From JANSYA01 sp965243385 (GTDB lineage Bacteria; Spirochaetota; Leptospiria; Leptospirales; Leptonemataceae): a stretch of 64,000 nt of DNA. Positions 35,113-44,238 of the stretch are shown one piece after another; the stretch's first letter is position 1, and each line of letters opens with the position of its first letter. Position numbers and translations under genes: made by a program. The DNA lies in NCBI GenBank assembly GCA_965243385.1, contig CBDEUV010000002.1, positions 2,604,001 to 2,668,000 on the forward strand, written 5' to 3'. Under the pieces are notes generated by a model. It did no database searches, was not told where the DNA came from, and saw nothing but the letters and a program-made list of their open reading frames with translations.

Positions 35113-35382
35113 TCAGCTGGCCTTCGCGCGATTCATCAACAGGGCTACGCGGCTTTTGCGACGATCCGCCTGACGGCGATGGATCAGCGAGGTGCGGCCG
35201 GCGCGGTCCAGAAAACGCGTATACACGACGAAAATCTTCTGCGCTTCTTCGTGCTTGCCTTCCGCCAGCAGGGCCTGGATCTTTTTGTAGTAAGTCCGCA
35301 AACGCGAACGTTTCTGGCCATTTTGCGCGTTGCGCTTTTTGATCCGACGGATGTCTTTTTTCTGTGATTTAATATTAGCCAC
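35113..35382 (-). CDS. rpsT: 30S ribosomal protein S20
   Basis: 89 residues, GTG start as is common for rpsT. The sequence begins ANIKSQKKDIRRIKKRN, has the conserved LRTYYKKIQALLAEG and ends in the usual basic helix (HRRQADRRKSRVALLMNR). It binds 16S rRNA early in 30S assembly. A TTGACG hexamer at 35439-35444 on the same strand may belong to its promoter. Confidence 0.96.
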   Translation of the reverse strand: MANIKSQKKDIRRIKKRNAQNGQKRSRLRTYYKKIQALLAEGKHEEAQKIFVVYTRFLDRAGRTSLIHRRQADRRKSRVALLMNRAKAS

Positions 35383-35685
35383 GAAGCTTTGCCCGATTTC
35401 TGAATAAGTCGAAACAGGATTTTATCGGGCGGGTTCTGCGTCAAGCATGAACTCCGAAATCGCGCCCCGGCAAACCCGCAGTCGCCATCCCTGGCGATTC
35501 CCGGAGGCAGTCAGCCAATCCGCCCGGGCCGACCGCCGGATTGCAGAAATGCGGGACCGCGAAAAATCCGCGTGCAATTATGTCACATAAGGTCGAAGGC
35601 CGACCGTCGCGTTTTGGCGGCCCTCCGGCAATTATTTTCGGCGAATTATGTCCTGAGGGGGCCGGCGCCTCCGAGAATTAGCAGG
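35383..35685. other. Divergent intergenic region between rpsT and an amidohydrolase gene
   Basis: 303 bp with no convincing gene. It should hold promoters for both flanking genes. It contains TTATGTCACATAA at 35578-35590 (perfect 6-bp dyad around one base), loosely like a Crp/Fnr half-site pair, and AATTATGTC occurs again at about 35644-35652. Confidence 0.5.
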
Positions 35686-36924
35686 ATGAACTCTCAGGAA
35701 TGGCAAATCACGAACGCGACCCTCGCGACGGGCGCCGCGATCGAGACCACCTCCGGCCTGCACATCGCCGACGGCAAGATCCAGACGATGCTGGGGTCGG
35801 GCGAAGACGTTCCGGAACTCCTGAATTTGAATCTGCACGGCCTGTGCGTTTACCCGGGCTGGATCAACGCCCACGATAGCCTGCTGGCGACCTACGAAGC
35901 CTTTCAGGGCGAAGGCGCGCCCTATATGAACTGGCTGGCCTTCGACAATCAGCTGAAGGGTTCACCGCTCTTTAAAGAGCGCATGCTGGTCGCGGTCGAA
36001 GACCTGTATCGACTCGGCGCGGTGCGCAATCTGGTCGCGGGAGTCACGACCGTGGCCGATCATATTCCGCATTTCGTGCGCGAGCCGTTTCAGAATTCCG
36101 ACCTGCCCGTGCGATTGCTGCCGGATTTCGGAATCTCGCATTCGATCTGTTCGTACTCCCTGGATTGGGGGGACGGCGCCCGCGCCGAATACGAAAAGGC
36201 CGCGGCGGCGAATCTGCCCTATATCACTCATATCGCCGAAGGCTTCGACCCGGAGAGCAAGACATCGCTTCGCCGCCTGGATCGGGAAGGCGCACTGGGC
36301 GAACACAGCGTACTGGTACACGGCCTTTCGCTTTCGCCGGACGATCTGGATTTGATCGCCGAACGCGGCGCGAGCCTGGTCTGGTGCCCGGTCAGCAATC
36401 AGGCGATTTACGAAGCCCAGCCGCCGATTGCCGAAGCTCTGAAGCGCGAGATCAACGTCTGCCTGGGATCCGACGCGGCCATGTACGGATCGCCCAATCT
36501 GCTGGCCGACCTGCGGATGGCCGGCGATATTCTGGGACAGGCGGGGCTCGGTCCGGAGCTCGCCCTCGATATGGTCACCGCAAATCCGGCCCGCGCTCTG
36601 CGCTTGCAGTCGACCGGCGCGCTCGCGGCGGGGCGCTCCGCGGACTTCGTCGTACTCAAAGGTAAATACCCCCGGGACCCACACCGCTCTTTGACCCACG
36701 CGGATCTGAGCGAAATCTACCTGGTGGTCCGCGACGGTCTACCCCTCTACGGTGAGGAGATCTTCGAGAAGATTTTCAGCGAAATGGGCCTGCTTTTCGA
36801 CCGCGTTTCCGTTGGCGGCGGCCGAAAAATCATAGCGCACGGAACGAAAAAACTACTGGAAAGCATACGAGCCGCTGTGGGACGTTCGGACGATTTCTAT
36901 TTTCTGCCTCAGACGGCCCCCTGA
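35686..36924 (+). CDS. Amidohydrolase-superfamily deaminase-like protein with altered HxH motif
   Basis: 412 residues, related to the TRZ/ATZ and MtaD branch. Strand 1 reads GWINAHDSL where active enzymes have NxHxH, so the second His is Ser. The other ligands look intact: ITHIAEG, LVHGLSL and LGSDAAM (catalytic Asp). It may still bind one metal or have changed chemistry. It starts 30 bp upstream of the cNMP-binding/TPR operon on the same strand and could be its first gene. Confidence 0.78.
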   Translation: MNSQEWQITNATLATGAAIETTSGLHIADGKIQTMLGSGEDVPELLNLNLHGLCVYPGWINAHDSLLATYEAFQGEGAPYMNWLAFDNQLKGSPLFKERMLVAVEDLYRLGAVRNLVAGVTTVADHIPHFVREPFQNSDLPVRLLPDFGISHSICSYSLDWGDGARAEYEKAAAANLPYITHIAEGFDPESKTSLRRLDREGALGEHSVLVHGLSLSPDDLDLIAERGASLVWCPVSNQAIYEAQPPIAEALKREINVCLGSDAAMYGSPNLLADLRMAGDILGQAGLGPELALDMVTANPARALRLQSTGALAAGRSADFVVLKGKYPRDPHRSLTHADLSEIYLVVRDGLPLYGEEIFEKIFSEMGLLFDRVSVGGGRKIIAHGTKKLLESIRAAVGRSDDFYFLPQTAP

Positions 36925-36954
36925 GTCGGTCGCAGCGCCCGGAGATCCACCAAA

Positions 36955-38046
36955 ATGCCGAAAGCCAGGAATTACAACGGCGGTTCGATCGTCTATTTTC
37001 AGGGCGACACGGGCAACGACGTGTACGTCCTCCAGAAGGGACGGGTCAGCCTGATTTCGACTGCTCTGGAGTCGGGCGAAGAGATCAAAGAAGAAGTAAA
37101 ACTCGGCGAATTCTTTGGAGTCAAAAGCACTCTCGGCAATTATCCGCGCGAAGAGACCGCTCAGGTGTATGGCAACACATCGGTCATCGTTTTCAGTTCC
37201 CAGGAGTTCGAGCAGTACTGCCTGAAAAACACGCGACTGATCATGACCATGCTGCGCGTTTTTTCCAAGCAGCTCCGGGACGTGCATCGCGCCGTGCGCG
37301 AAATCTTAAAAGCCGATGAAGCCCGCAATCCGGCCTTCGAACTCTTAAACACCGGCGAAAGCTTTTATCGTAACGGTAATATTGATCACGCGCTGTACGC
37401 TCTCGACAAATACCTGAGCTATAATCCCAACGGCCGCAACGTCAGCCGGGCCCAGGAACTGGTGCAGATGGCCAAGAAAGGCTTGAGCTATCCGATCAAT
37501 TTTCCGGAGCCCGCGCCCGAAGACGATCCGAACGCCGGCCCGGGCGGCAGCAACGTCTCGAACCTGGCGGAGATGACGGCCGACCAGGCTCTCGACGATC
37601 CTTTCGCGCTGAACATATCAGACTCCGGGCCGGCCGCGCCGTCGCAACCCGCATCGAAGAGCATCAAACAACGCTTCGATGAAGGCCACGAATATTTGCA
37701 GAACCAGGAATACGAAAAAGCACTCGATGCTTTCCTGGAATGCGTGGGCTTTTCGCATTTAAAGAACGACGCCGAACAAACCGTCTTCGCGCAGGCGCAC
37801 TATGAACTCGGCTTCGCGCAGCTCAAGGCCGGCCAGCTCGACAACGCGAGCGGCAGCTTTTCGAATTATATCAAAAAATTCCCGACCGGCGAACACGTGA
37901 AAGAGTCCATCTATCAGCTCGGCGTTACGGCCGAAGCCACCGGCAATCAAGACCGGGCGAAGACGCTCTATCATAAAGTGGCGACCATGCCGCCGCCGGA
38001 CGACATCACCCGCACGGCCCGCGCTCGTCTGGAGAAACTCGGATGA
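36955..38046 (+). CDS. Cyclic-nucleotide-binding domain protein with TPR repeats
   Basis: 363 residues, GGAGAT ribosome site. The N-terminal CNB domain (about 1-120: GGSIVYFQGDTGNDVYVLQKGRVSLIS, GEFFGVKSTLG) has a degenerate phosphate-binding cassette. A first TPR-like pair (about 125-165), a Pro/Ala/Asp linker (about 180-230) and further TPR units (about 235-363) follow. It has no DNA-binding domain, so it is probably a scaffold or effector. Its stop overlaps the next start (ATGA). Confidence 0.85.
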   Translation: MPKARNYNGGSIVYFQGDTGNDVYVLQKGRVSLISTALESGEEIKEEVKLGEFFGVKSTLGNYPREETAQVYGNTSVIVFSSQEFEQYCLKNTRLIMTMLRVFSKQLRDVHRAVREILKADEARNPAFELLNTGESFYRNGNIDHALYALDKYLSYNPNGRNVSRAQELVQMAKKGLSYPINFPEPAPEDDPNAGPGGSNVSNLAEMTADQALDDPFALNISDSGPAAPSQPASKSIKQRFDEGHEYLQNQEYEKALDAFLECVGFSHLKNDAEQTVFAQAHYELGFAQLKAGQLDNASGSFSNYIKKFPTGEHVKESIYQLGVTAEATGNQDRAKTLYHKVATMPPPDDITRTARARLEKLG

Positions 38047-38687
38047 TGCTGCTCCCGGAATCGCTCTTCGATAAATTCGGCGTCCAGTTTTCGCCGGGCG
38101 ATATCGTCTTTTGCGAATATGAACCCGGCAACGAATGTTTTTTCATTCAGGAAGGTCGCGTAAAGATCACCAAGACCGTTGGCAATACGCAGAAGACTCT
38201 AGACGTGCTCGAACAGGGCGACTTCTTCGGGGAAATGGCCATCTTAGAAGAAGAGCCCCGCAGCGCTTCGGCCATCGCCGTTGAAAACGTGCGCGCGCTA
38301 AAATTCAACCGGGCGAATTTCGATTCGCTGATGAATACTCAGCCGCAGCTCGCCTATCGCTTGCTGGTGATTTTCGCCAATCGCATTTTCGACGCGAAAC
38401 GCCGTCTGCAGATTCTGCTATTGGACGACAGCCAGGCGAAGGTCGCGGACGTATTCGTAATGCTATCCGAAAAAGATCCGCACTACGGCGAAGCCACAAA
38501 GATGGTTTTCAATGTAACTGTGGACGACGTCGCCAGCTGGTGCGGCCTGCCCGCTCCTGAAGTGCAACGCGTGGTGAGCGGTTTCGTGCGCCAGGGCAAG
38601 GTCGAACTCTTCGCCGACCGGATCGTCTGCAACAATATCAACGACTTCAATCGCATTGTCGCGGCCAAACGCAAGAACCTCCTGTGA
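38043..38687 (+). CDS. Crp/Fnr-family transcription regulator
   Basis: 214 residues. The CNB domain (about 10-125) contains GDFFGEMAILEEEPRSASAIA, which matches the functional phosphate-binding cassette (Glu and Arg contacts to cAMP). A dimer helix (about 115-140) leads to a winged helix (VTVDDVASWCGLPAPEVQRVVSGFVRQGKVELF). With an adenylate cyclase in the same window, cAMP is the likely ligand. Overlaps both neighbours by 4 bp. Confidence 0.88.
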   Translation: MMLLPESLFDKFGVQFSPGDIVFCEYEPGNECFFIQEGRVKITKTVGNTQKTLDVLEQGDFFGEMAILEEEPRSASAIAVENVRALKFNRANFDSLMNTQPQLAYRLLVIFANRIFDAKRRLQILLLDDSQAKVADVFVMLSEKDPHYGEATKMVFNVTVDDVASWCGLPAPEVQRVVSGFVRQGKVELFADRIVCNNINDFNRIVAAKRKNLL

Positions 38688-40369
38688 TTCTTCCACGCAA
38701 GGCTATCGCTCTCTGCGGTCTCCGGCTACCGCCGTTTCAGCGCAGCGCATCCGCGGCTCTGCTTGCGTTCGTCCTTTCGCTGGCGCTGGCGATTCCGGGC
38801 GCACTGCAGGCCGGCCCCCAGGACGGCCTGCCCGCATTGAACGAAGAGTGGGACCGTTCGACGCCGCGCCGATCGCTGCAGCTGTATCTCGACAGCTGTC
38901 GCGACAATCGCTTCGACGAGGCCGCCTATCTTCTCGACCTCAGCCGGATCGCTCCGCGAAGCCAGGCGAAGCAGGGCCCTCGTCTCGCGCGGGAACTCAA
39001 ATTCGTGCTCGACCAGACCGTCTGGTTTGATCTGGAACTTGTGTCCGACCTGCCTGCCGGCGACCCGGACGACGGCCGCCTGACCGATACCGTGGCGGAG
39101 GTTCCGCTCGGCCGCGGCGCTGTGCCGATCATGTTGACCCGGCGGGCGCTGCCGGGCGGCGAAATCGCCTGGTTGATTTCTTCACAAAGCCTGAGTCGCG
39201 TGGACGAACTCTACGACGCGTACGGCTCGCCATGGCTTACGGAACTGCTTCCTCCGATTTTTTCGGAGCTACGCCTGGGCGAATGGATGCTCTGGCAAAT
39301 CGCGGGGATTCTCGCCATTCTACTCGTCGCCTTCGCCGCGGCCTGGTTGATTTCGTTTCCGATGCTCGGGCTCAGCGGCTGGATCGCCGGACGCACGGGC
39401 TACAAATGGGACGACGTGCTGGTCAACGCCAGTCGCTGGCCGTTGCGTCTCTTGCTCACGTTGATCATTGCGGTCTTCGCCAGCGGCTATCTGCGGCTCT
39501 CGGTTCCGGCCGCCGCGACGCTCAGCGGCTTGCTCGGCTCCGGCATGATCATGGTCGTAGCCTGGCTCGTATCTCGCAGCGTTTCGATCTTATCCGCGTC
39601 GCTCATGCGCTCGCTTCAAGAACAGAACCGCAGCGACGGCGGTAAAGGCCCCGTCGACATCAGCCAGGAGCTGAAAGCCCGCGGCGCGCGCACCCAGGTG
39701 ATCGTTCTGCGTCGGGTCATTCAGATTATCGTATTTATACTCGCCGCAGCGCTGATTCTCACGCAATTCGAATTCTTGCGGCGCATCGGCACTTCGCTGC
39801 TGGCTTCGGCCGGCGTGGCGGGCGTGGTGATCGGTCTGGCGGCTCAGAAGACCATTTCGAATATTCTGGCGGGCATTCAGCTGGCGCTCACCCAGCCGAT
39901 TCGTATCGGCGACACCGTAATCCTCGAAGGGGAGTGGGGGCAGATCGAAGAAATAAACTTAACCTACGTGGTGCTTAAGATCTGGGATCTGCGCCGGCTG
40001 ATCGTTCCGGTCTCGCGCGTACTCGACGCGCCCTTTCAGAACTGGACGAAAACCAGTCCCGAATTACTGGGTACGATCTATTTCTACGCGGATTATACGG
40101 TTCCCATTGAAAAGCTGCGCGAAGAACTGAAACGTTTCGTAAGCGCGCGCTCCGACTGGGACGGCCAGGCCTGCAGCGTGCTCGTAACCAAAGCGACGGA
40201 ACAGACTCTGGAAGTCCGCGCTTTAATCTCCGCCGCCGATGCGAGCGATCAGTGGAATTTACGCTGCGCCGTGCGCGAACACATGGTCGCGTATCTGCAA
40301 GAGCTCGACGGCGGTCGCTATCTGCCGAAAACCCGCATCGCCGGATCGCTTACGCCCGAAGACGCCTGA
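38684..40369 (+). CDS. MscS-family mechanosensitive channel with long N-terminal domain
   Basis: 561 residues. GTG start overlaps the regulator stop (GTGA). A signal-like segment (about 22-42) and a periplasmic domain (about 45-180) precede four or five membrane helices. The pore helix and MscS core are clear (SAGVAGVVIGLAAQKTISNILAGIQLAL, then PIRIGDTVILEGEWGQIEEINLTYVVLKIWDLRRLIVP). The channel gates at high membrane tension or carries small osmolytes. Its place after two cNMP-binding genes suggests co-regulation. Confidence 0.92.
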   Translation: MILPRKAIALCGLRLPPFQRSASAALLAFVLSLALAIPGALQAGPQDGLPALNEEWDRSTPRRSLQLYLDSCRDNRFDEAAYLLDLSRIAPRSQAKQGPRLARELKFVLDQTVWFDLELVSDLPAGDPDDGRLTDTVAEVPLGRGAVPIMLTRRALPGGEIAWLISSQSLSRVDELYDAYGSPWLTELLPPIFSELRLGEWMLWQIAGILAILLVAFAAAWLISFPMLGLSGWIAGRTGYKWDDVLVNASRWPLRLLLTLIIAVFASGYLRLSVPAAATLSGLLGSGMIMVVAWLVSRSVSILSASLMRSLQEQNRSDGGKGPVDISQELKARGARTQVIVLRRVIQIIVFILAAALILTQFEFLRRIGTSLLASAGVAGVVIGLAAQKTISNILAGIQLALTQPIRIGDTVILEGEWGQIEEINLTYVVLKIWDLRRLIVPVSRVLDAPFQNWTKTSPELLGTIYFYADYTVPIEKLREELKRFVSARSDWDGQACSVLVTKATEQTLEVRALISAADASDQWNLRCAVREHMVAYLQELDGGRYLPKTRIAGSLTPEDA

Positions 40370-40382
40370 TTCGCGAATTCCG

Positions 40383-42416
40383 TCAGATCAACTCGGGATC
40401 GCTGACCACTTCGACCATTGCGGGACCGTCGTGGGCGAAGGCCCGGGTCAGAGCGGCTTCGAGTTCCGACGCCTTCGTCACCCGAATTCCGAGCGCGCCG
40501 CAGTTCTCGGCGTACTGGGCGAAATTCGGATTGTGCAGATCGGTTTGCCAGACGTCGAATTTTCCGGCGAGCTGCTCTTTCTTAATTTTGCCGATCGAGC
40601 TGTTATTTAAAAGCACGTGCGTGATCTTCATTTTGTATTTCACGGCAGTGAGCAACTCGCCCATGTACTGGCCGAAGCCGCCATCGCCGGTGATCGCCAC
40701 AATGGGACGCGGGCTCGAATTTCCAGCGCCTTGCGCGCCGGATTCTGCATTCGAATTAGATTTAGAATTATTGGGACCGTTTTCGGCGGCCCACGCGCCG
40801 ATCGCCGCGGGATAACCGAAGCCGATCGAGCCGAGATAGCCCGACATCAAAACAGATTGGTTTTTGCATTCGAAGTAGCGGCCGAACGAATAGGTATTGT
40901 TTCCCACATCGACCGCGATGACCGCGTTCTCGGGTACGTGTCGATTCAACGCTTCGAATATGGCGATCGAACTGACGCCCTGCCCGCGGTCTTCCTGCAT
41001 CCGCTTTTGCTTTTCCGCGCGCCAGATGGACCAGCGTTCGGCGATTTCCGATTGTTGATCGACGGCCGTCAGGTCGGATGAAATCATAACGCCCTCGATC
41101 GCCGCCAGGGTTACGCCGATCTCGCCCCACACCGGTACGTCGACGGGATGAAATTTGCCGAGCATCATCGGATCGTAATCGACCTGGATCGTTGGTTTCT
41201 TCGGCGTAATGCCGGTATGATTCGAAAACGAAGCGCCGAGCACCAGAATCGCGTCGCACTCGTTCATAAACCAGCTGGCGATCGGCGTACCGCTGCGGCC
41301 GAGCACGCCACACGCGAGCGGATGCGCGTCGGGTATAATTCCTTTACCCTTAAACGTGGTCAGCACTGGCATGCGAAATTTTTCCGCGAATTGAATAATC
41401 TCGTCGCGATGAAAGCGCGCGCCGTGCCCCACGATAATGATCGGCCGCTTCGCGTTTTTCAGAAGTTCGGCCGCGGCCTCCAGACTTTCCTGCGGCGGAT
41501 GAATTTCACGCGGAGTAATGCGGCCCCCGGGGCCGGACGCCTTCGCGCCTTCCGTCGCGGGCACCGTCTGAACTTCGTCGGGAAAAACCAGATGCGCCAC
41601 ATCGCGCTGCAGTATCGCGTTCTTGATCGCCAGGGTCATCAGCTCGGAATGCTTGCTTGAATGCAACACAGGCTGACTCCAGACCGCGACATCCCCGAAG
41701 GCTTTTTGCAAATCGACTTCCTGAAACGCGCCCGGGCCGACCACCTGCGTATCGACCTGGCCGGTGAGCGCGAGTATTGGCGCGCGATCCACTTTCGCAT
41801 CCCAGAGCCCGGTCAGAAGATTGGTCGCGCCGGGTCCGGCGATGGTCAGGCAGGCCGCCGGTCGACCGGTCAGCTTCGCGTACGCCGACGCCGCGAAAGC
41901 CCCGGCGCCTTCGTGCCGCACGGTGAAAAAATTCAGCCGGCCCGCTTCTTCCTGGCGGCGAACCGCGTCGGCCAGACCGAGGCAGGAATGTCCGACCAGC
42001 CCGAATACGCTGTCCACGCCCCAGTTGGTCATAGTCTCGGCCATTAAATCGGTTACGGTGGTTTCGTGTTCTTTTTCCGCCGCCAGGCCCACGTAGAAAC
42101 CGTCTTCGCGCTCCGTAACCGGAAAGACGTCGATGCCGTCGTCGTAGCCGCCGGGCGGCTTACCCGTGGCGGGATCGTAGTCCCAGCCGTGCCAGGGACA
42201 GCGTAAATAACCATTTTCAATCGAGCCTTCCCCGAGCGGACCGCCCTGATGAGGACAGTGATTGTCCAGGGCGCTGATCTGCCCCTTGTGGTGCGCGATA
42301 CACAGCGTCTTATGGCCGGCGACGGCGGTCTTTACGCGGCCTTCCGGCAGTTCGCCCTTCGTAAGAATCTTGTACCATTTCAAATCATTCGTTGCGTTTT
42401 CGTTTTCGCCGGGCAT
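40383..42416 (-). CDS. Rieske domain fused to a TPP-dependent enzyme (pyruvate oxidase/acetolactate synthase type)
   Basis: 677 residues from ATG 42416 (AGAGGA upstream). An N-terminal Rieske [2Fe-2S] domain (about 12-105) has Cys54/His56 (CPHQGG) and Cys73/His76 (CPWHGW). The TPP enzyme follows: activating Glu in VRHEGAGAFA, a central domain with GHGARFH, and the ThDP/Mg motif GDGGFGQ...LLNN near 585-615. The family decarboxylates 2-oxo acids; the fused iron-sulfur centre suggests electron transfer from the hydroxyethyl-TPP intermediate, as in an oxidase. An Asn/Ser-rich insertion lies at about 560-580. Converges on MscS, 13 bp apart. Confidence 0.85.
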   Translation of the reverse strand: MPGENENATNDLKWYKILTKGELPEGRVKTAVAGHKTLCIAHHKGQISALDNHCPHQGGPLGEGSIENGYLRCPWHGWDYDPATGKPPGGYDDGIDVFPVTEREDGFYVGLAAEKEHETTVTDLMAETMTNWGVDSVFGLVGHSCLGLADAVRRQEEAGRLNFFTVRHEGAGAFAASAYAKLTGRPAACLTIAGPGATNLLTGLWDAKVDRAPILALTGQVDTQVVGPGAFQEVDLQKAFGDVAVWSQPVLHSSKHSELMTLAIKNAILQRDVAHLVFPDEVQTVPATEGAKASGPGGRITPREIHPPQESLEAAAELLKNAKRPIIIVGHGARFHRDEIIQFAEKFRMPVLTTFKGKGIIPDAHPLACGVLGRSGTPIASWFMNECDAILVLGASFSNHTGITPKKPTIQVDYDPMMLGKFHPVDVPVWGEIGVTLAAIEGVMISSDLTAVDQQSEIAERWSIWRAEKQKRMQEDRGQGVSSIAIFEALNRHVPENAVIAVDVGNNTYSFGRYFECKNQSVLMSGYLGSIGFGYPAAIGAWAAENGPNNSKSNSNAESGAQGAGNSSPRPIVAITGDGGFGQYMGELLTAVKYKMKITHVLLNNSSIGKIKKEQLAGKFDVWQTDLHNPNFAQYAENCGALGIRVTKASELEAALTRAFAHDGPAMVEVVSDPELI

Positions 42417-42492
42417 TTCTGTGTCCTCTGGGTTAAATTGCAATCGCGCCGCGAAGAAGCGCGGCCTGAAATTAATATCGCCTGATATTCGA

Positions 42493-44127
42493 TTAAAGCG
42501 GAACGACGCCCGCGTATTCGACGCCGGTGAGATAGGCCATCTCCCGATCCAGGGTGGTTAAGTCGTCGATCGAAAATTGATTTAAATGACTGTGGCCGCA
42601 GGCTCGCGCCATCACCTGCATCAGCTCGATGCTCGCGTGAAAGAAATTCTTCAGACGCTCGGCGGATTTCTGTACAACCAGACGTTCGCGCAGGTGTTCT
42701 TTCTGAGTGGCGATGCCGACCGGACAGTTGTTCGTATGGCAGGCGCGCATTCCGAGGCACCCGATGGCCTGCAACGCCGAATTCGAAAGCGCGACGCCGT
42801 CCGCGCCCAAACAGAGCGCCTTGGCGAAGTCCGCGGCCGTCCGCAGCCCGCCCGTAATAATCAGCGTGGTTTCTTTGCGCCCCAATTTGTCCAGGTGCCG
42901 GCGCGCGCGAGCCAGAGCCGGAATGGTCGGAATCGAAATATTGTCGCGGAAGATCAGGGGCGCGGCTCCCGTACCGCCGCCGCGACCGTCGAGAATGATA
43001 TAGTCGGCGCTCGCATCGAGGGCGAAGTCGATATTCTTTTCGATATGGTTGGCCGAGATCTTAAAGCCGATGGGAATACCCCCGGTGGCGTCGCGCACTT
43101 CTTCGGCGAATTTGCGAAAATCCGCGGCGTTGGCCAGGTCCGAAAATCGCGGGGGCGATATCGCGGACTCGCCTTCGTTTAATTCGCGCACCTCCGCGAT
43201 GCGGCCCTTGACTTTGTTGCCGGGCAGATGACCGCCGGTGCCGGTCTTCGCGCCCTGCCCCGCTTTAAAATGAAAGGCCTGCACGCCCTGTAGCTTTTCC
43301 AGATGAAAACCGAATTTTGCCGACGCCAGCTCGTAAAAATAGCGGCTGTTCGCGGCCTGCTCCTCGGGCAGCATCCCGCCTTCCCCGGAACAGATGCCGG
43401 TGCCGGCCAGCTCCGCGCCTGTCGCCAGTGCGATCTTCGCCTCTTCAGAAAGCGCGCCGAAGCTCATGTCCGAAACAAACAACGGAATGTCGAGGTGCAG
43501 GGGCCGCTTCGCCGCCAGGCCGATGACGATGTCGGTGCCGACCGCGTCGTCGTCCATCAACGGCAATCGATGCAGCTGCGCCGTTTGAAACTGCAGGCTT
43601 TCCCAACGGGGCAGATCCAGGCGGCTGACACCCATCGCCGAAACGGGGCCGTGGTGTCCGGTTTTCGACAGACCGTCTTTCGCAAGCGCAGTGATTTCTT
43701 TTTGATTGTATTCGTCCGGCCCGCCGTGCACGTCCGCGTACTGACCGAGATATTCTTCGCGATTATAGGGCTGCGGGTTCGCCTGTTCCCAGGCCTGGAT
43801 TTCGTCCGCGTCGACGAAAACCTGATCATCTTGAATGAGAGCTGCAAATTTCGGCAGCACCTCTTTATTCGCGTAGGCGCTCACCCCGCTGCGAAAGCGA
43901 AAATCCCAGCCGTGCAGGCCGCAAATCAGATCCTCGCCCTGAATATGTCCGTCGGCGAGCATCGCGCCGCGATGCAGGCAGCGTCCGTACAGGACGGAGA
44001 CCGCGGGCTGCGAGGTGTCCTCGTCGGTATACGCGATAATCACCAGATCCACATTGGCGACGAGGGCGGGGGTGGGAGTGAGCGGCTTGAGTTCGGAATA
44101 ACGTGCGATGGCTGTTTTGTTTTTCAT
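42493..44127 (-). CDS. Rieske domain fused to glutamate-synthase-like FMN domain
   Basis: 544 residues. The N-terminal Rieske domain (about 20-105) has Cys50/His52 (CLHRGA) and Cys69/His72 (CGLHGW). The rest is the GltB/FMN-binding barrel (about 150-520), with PLFVSDMSFGALSEEAK, GQGAKTGTGGHLPG, DGRGGGTGAAP and the 3Fe-4S pattern C-x5-C-x4-C in GCLGMRACHTNNCPVG. It lacks the glutaminase domain of true glutamate synthase. It is upstream of the Rieske-TPP gene by 76 bp, so both are probably made together. Confidence 0.85.
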   Translation of the reverse strand: MKNKTAIARYSELKPLTPTPALVANVDLVIIAYTDEDTSQPAVSVLYGRCLHRGAMLADGHIQGEDLICGLHGWDFRFRSGVSAYANKEVLPKFAALIQDDQVFVDADEIQAWEQANPQPYNREEYLGQYADVHGGPDEYNQKEITALAKDGLSKTGHHGPVSAMGVSRLDLPRWESLQFQTAQLHRLPLMDDDAVGTDIVIGLAAKRPLHLDIPLFVSDMSFGALSEEAKIALATGAELAGTGICSGEGGMLPEEQAANSRYFYELASAKFGFHLEKLQGVQAFHFKAGQGAKTGTGGHLPGNKVKGRIAEVRELNEGESAISPPRFSDLANAADFRKFAEEVRDATGGIPIGFKISANHIEKNIDFALDASADYIILDGRGGGTGAAPLIFRDNISIPTIPALARARRHLDKLGRKETTLIITGGLRTAADFAKALCLGADGVALSNSALQAIGCLGMRACHTNNCPVGIATQKEHLRERLVVQKSAERLKNFFHASIELMQVMARACGHSHLNQFSIDDLTTLDREMAYLTGVEYAGVVPL

Positions 44128-44238
44128 AACTGTTTGGAAACTGAAACTACGTTCGACTACGCGAAAGATTCAAAAGCCGGGAAAACTGCCCGTCCGGGTG
44201 AAGAGCGCGCACTGCTTTATGTGTGCATAACGGCGCCC

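Noticed and set aside
35419..35444. TTGACG / TAAAAT as an rpsT promoter
   Set aside because: The spacing of 14 bp is too short for a standard sigma-70 promoter, so only the -35-like hexamer is mentioned.
42493..44127. True glutamate synthase large subunit (gltB)
   Set aside because: The glutaminase domain and the C-terminal GXGXG domain are absent and a Rieske domain is present instead.
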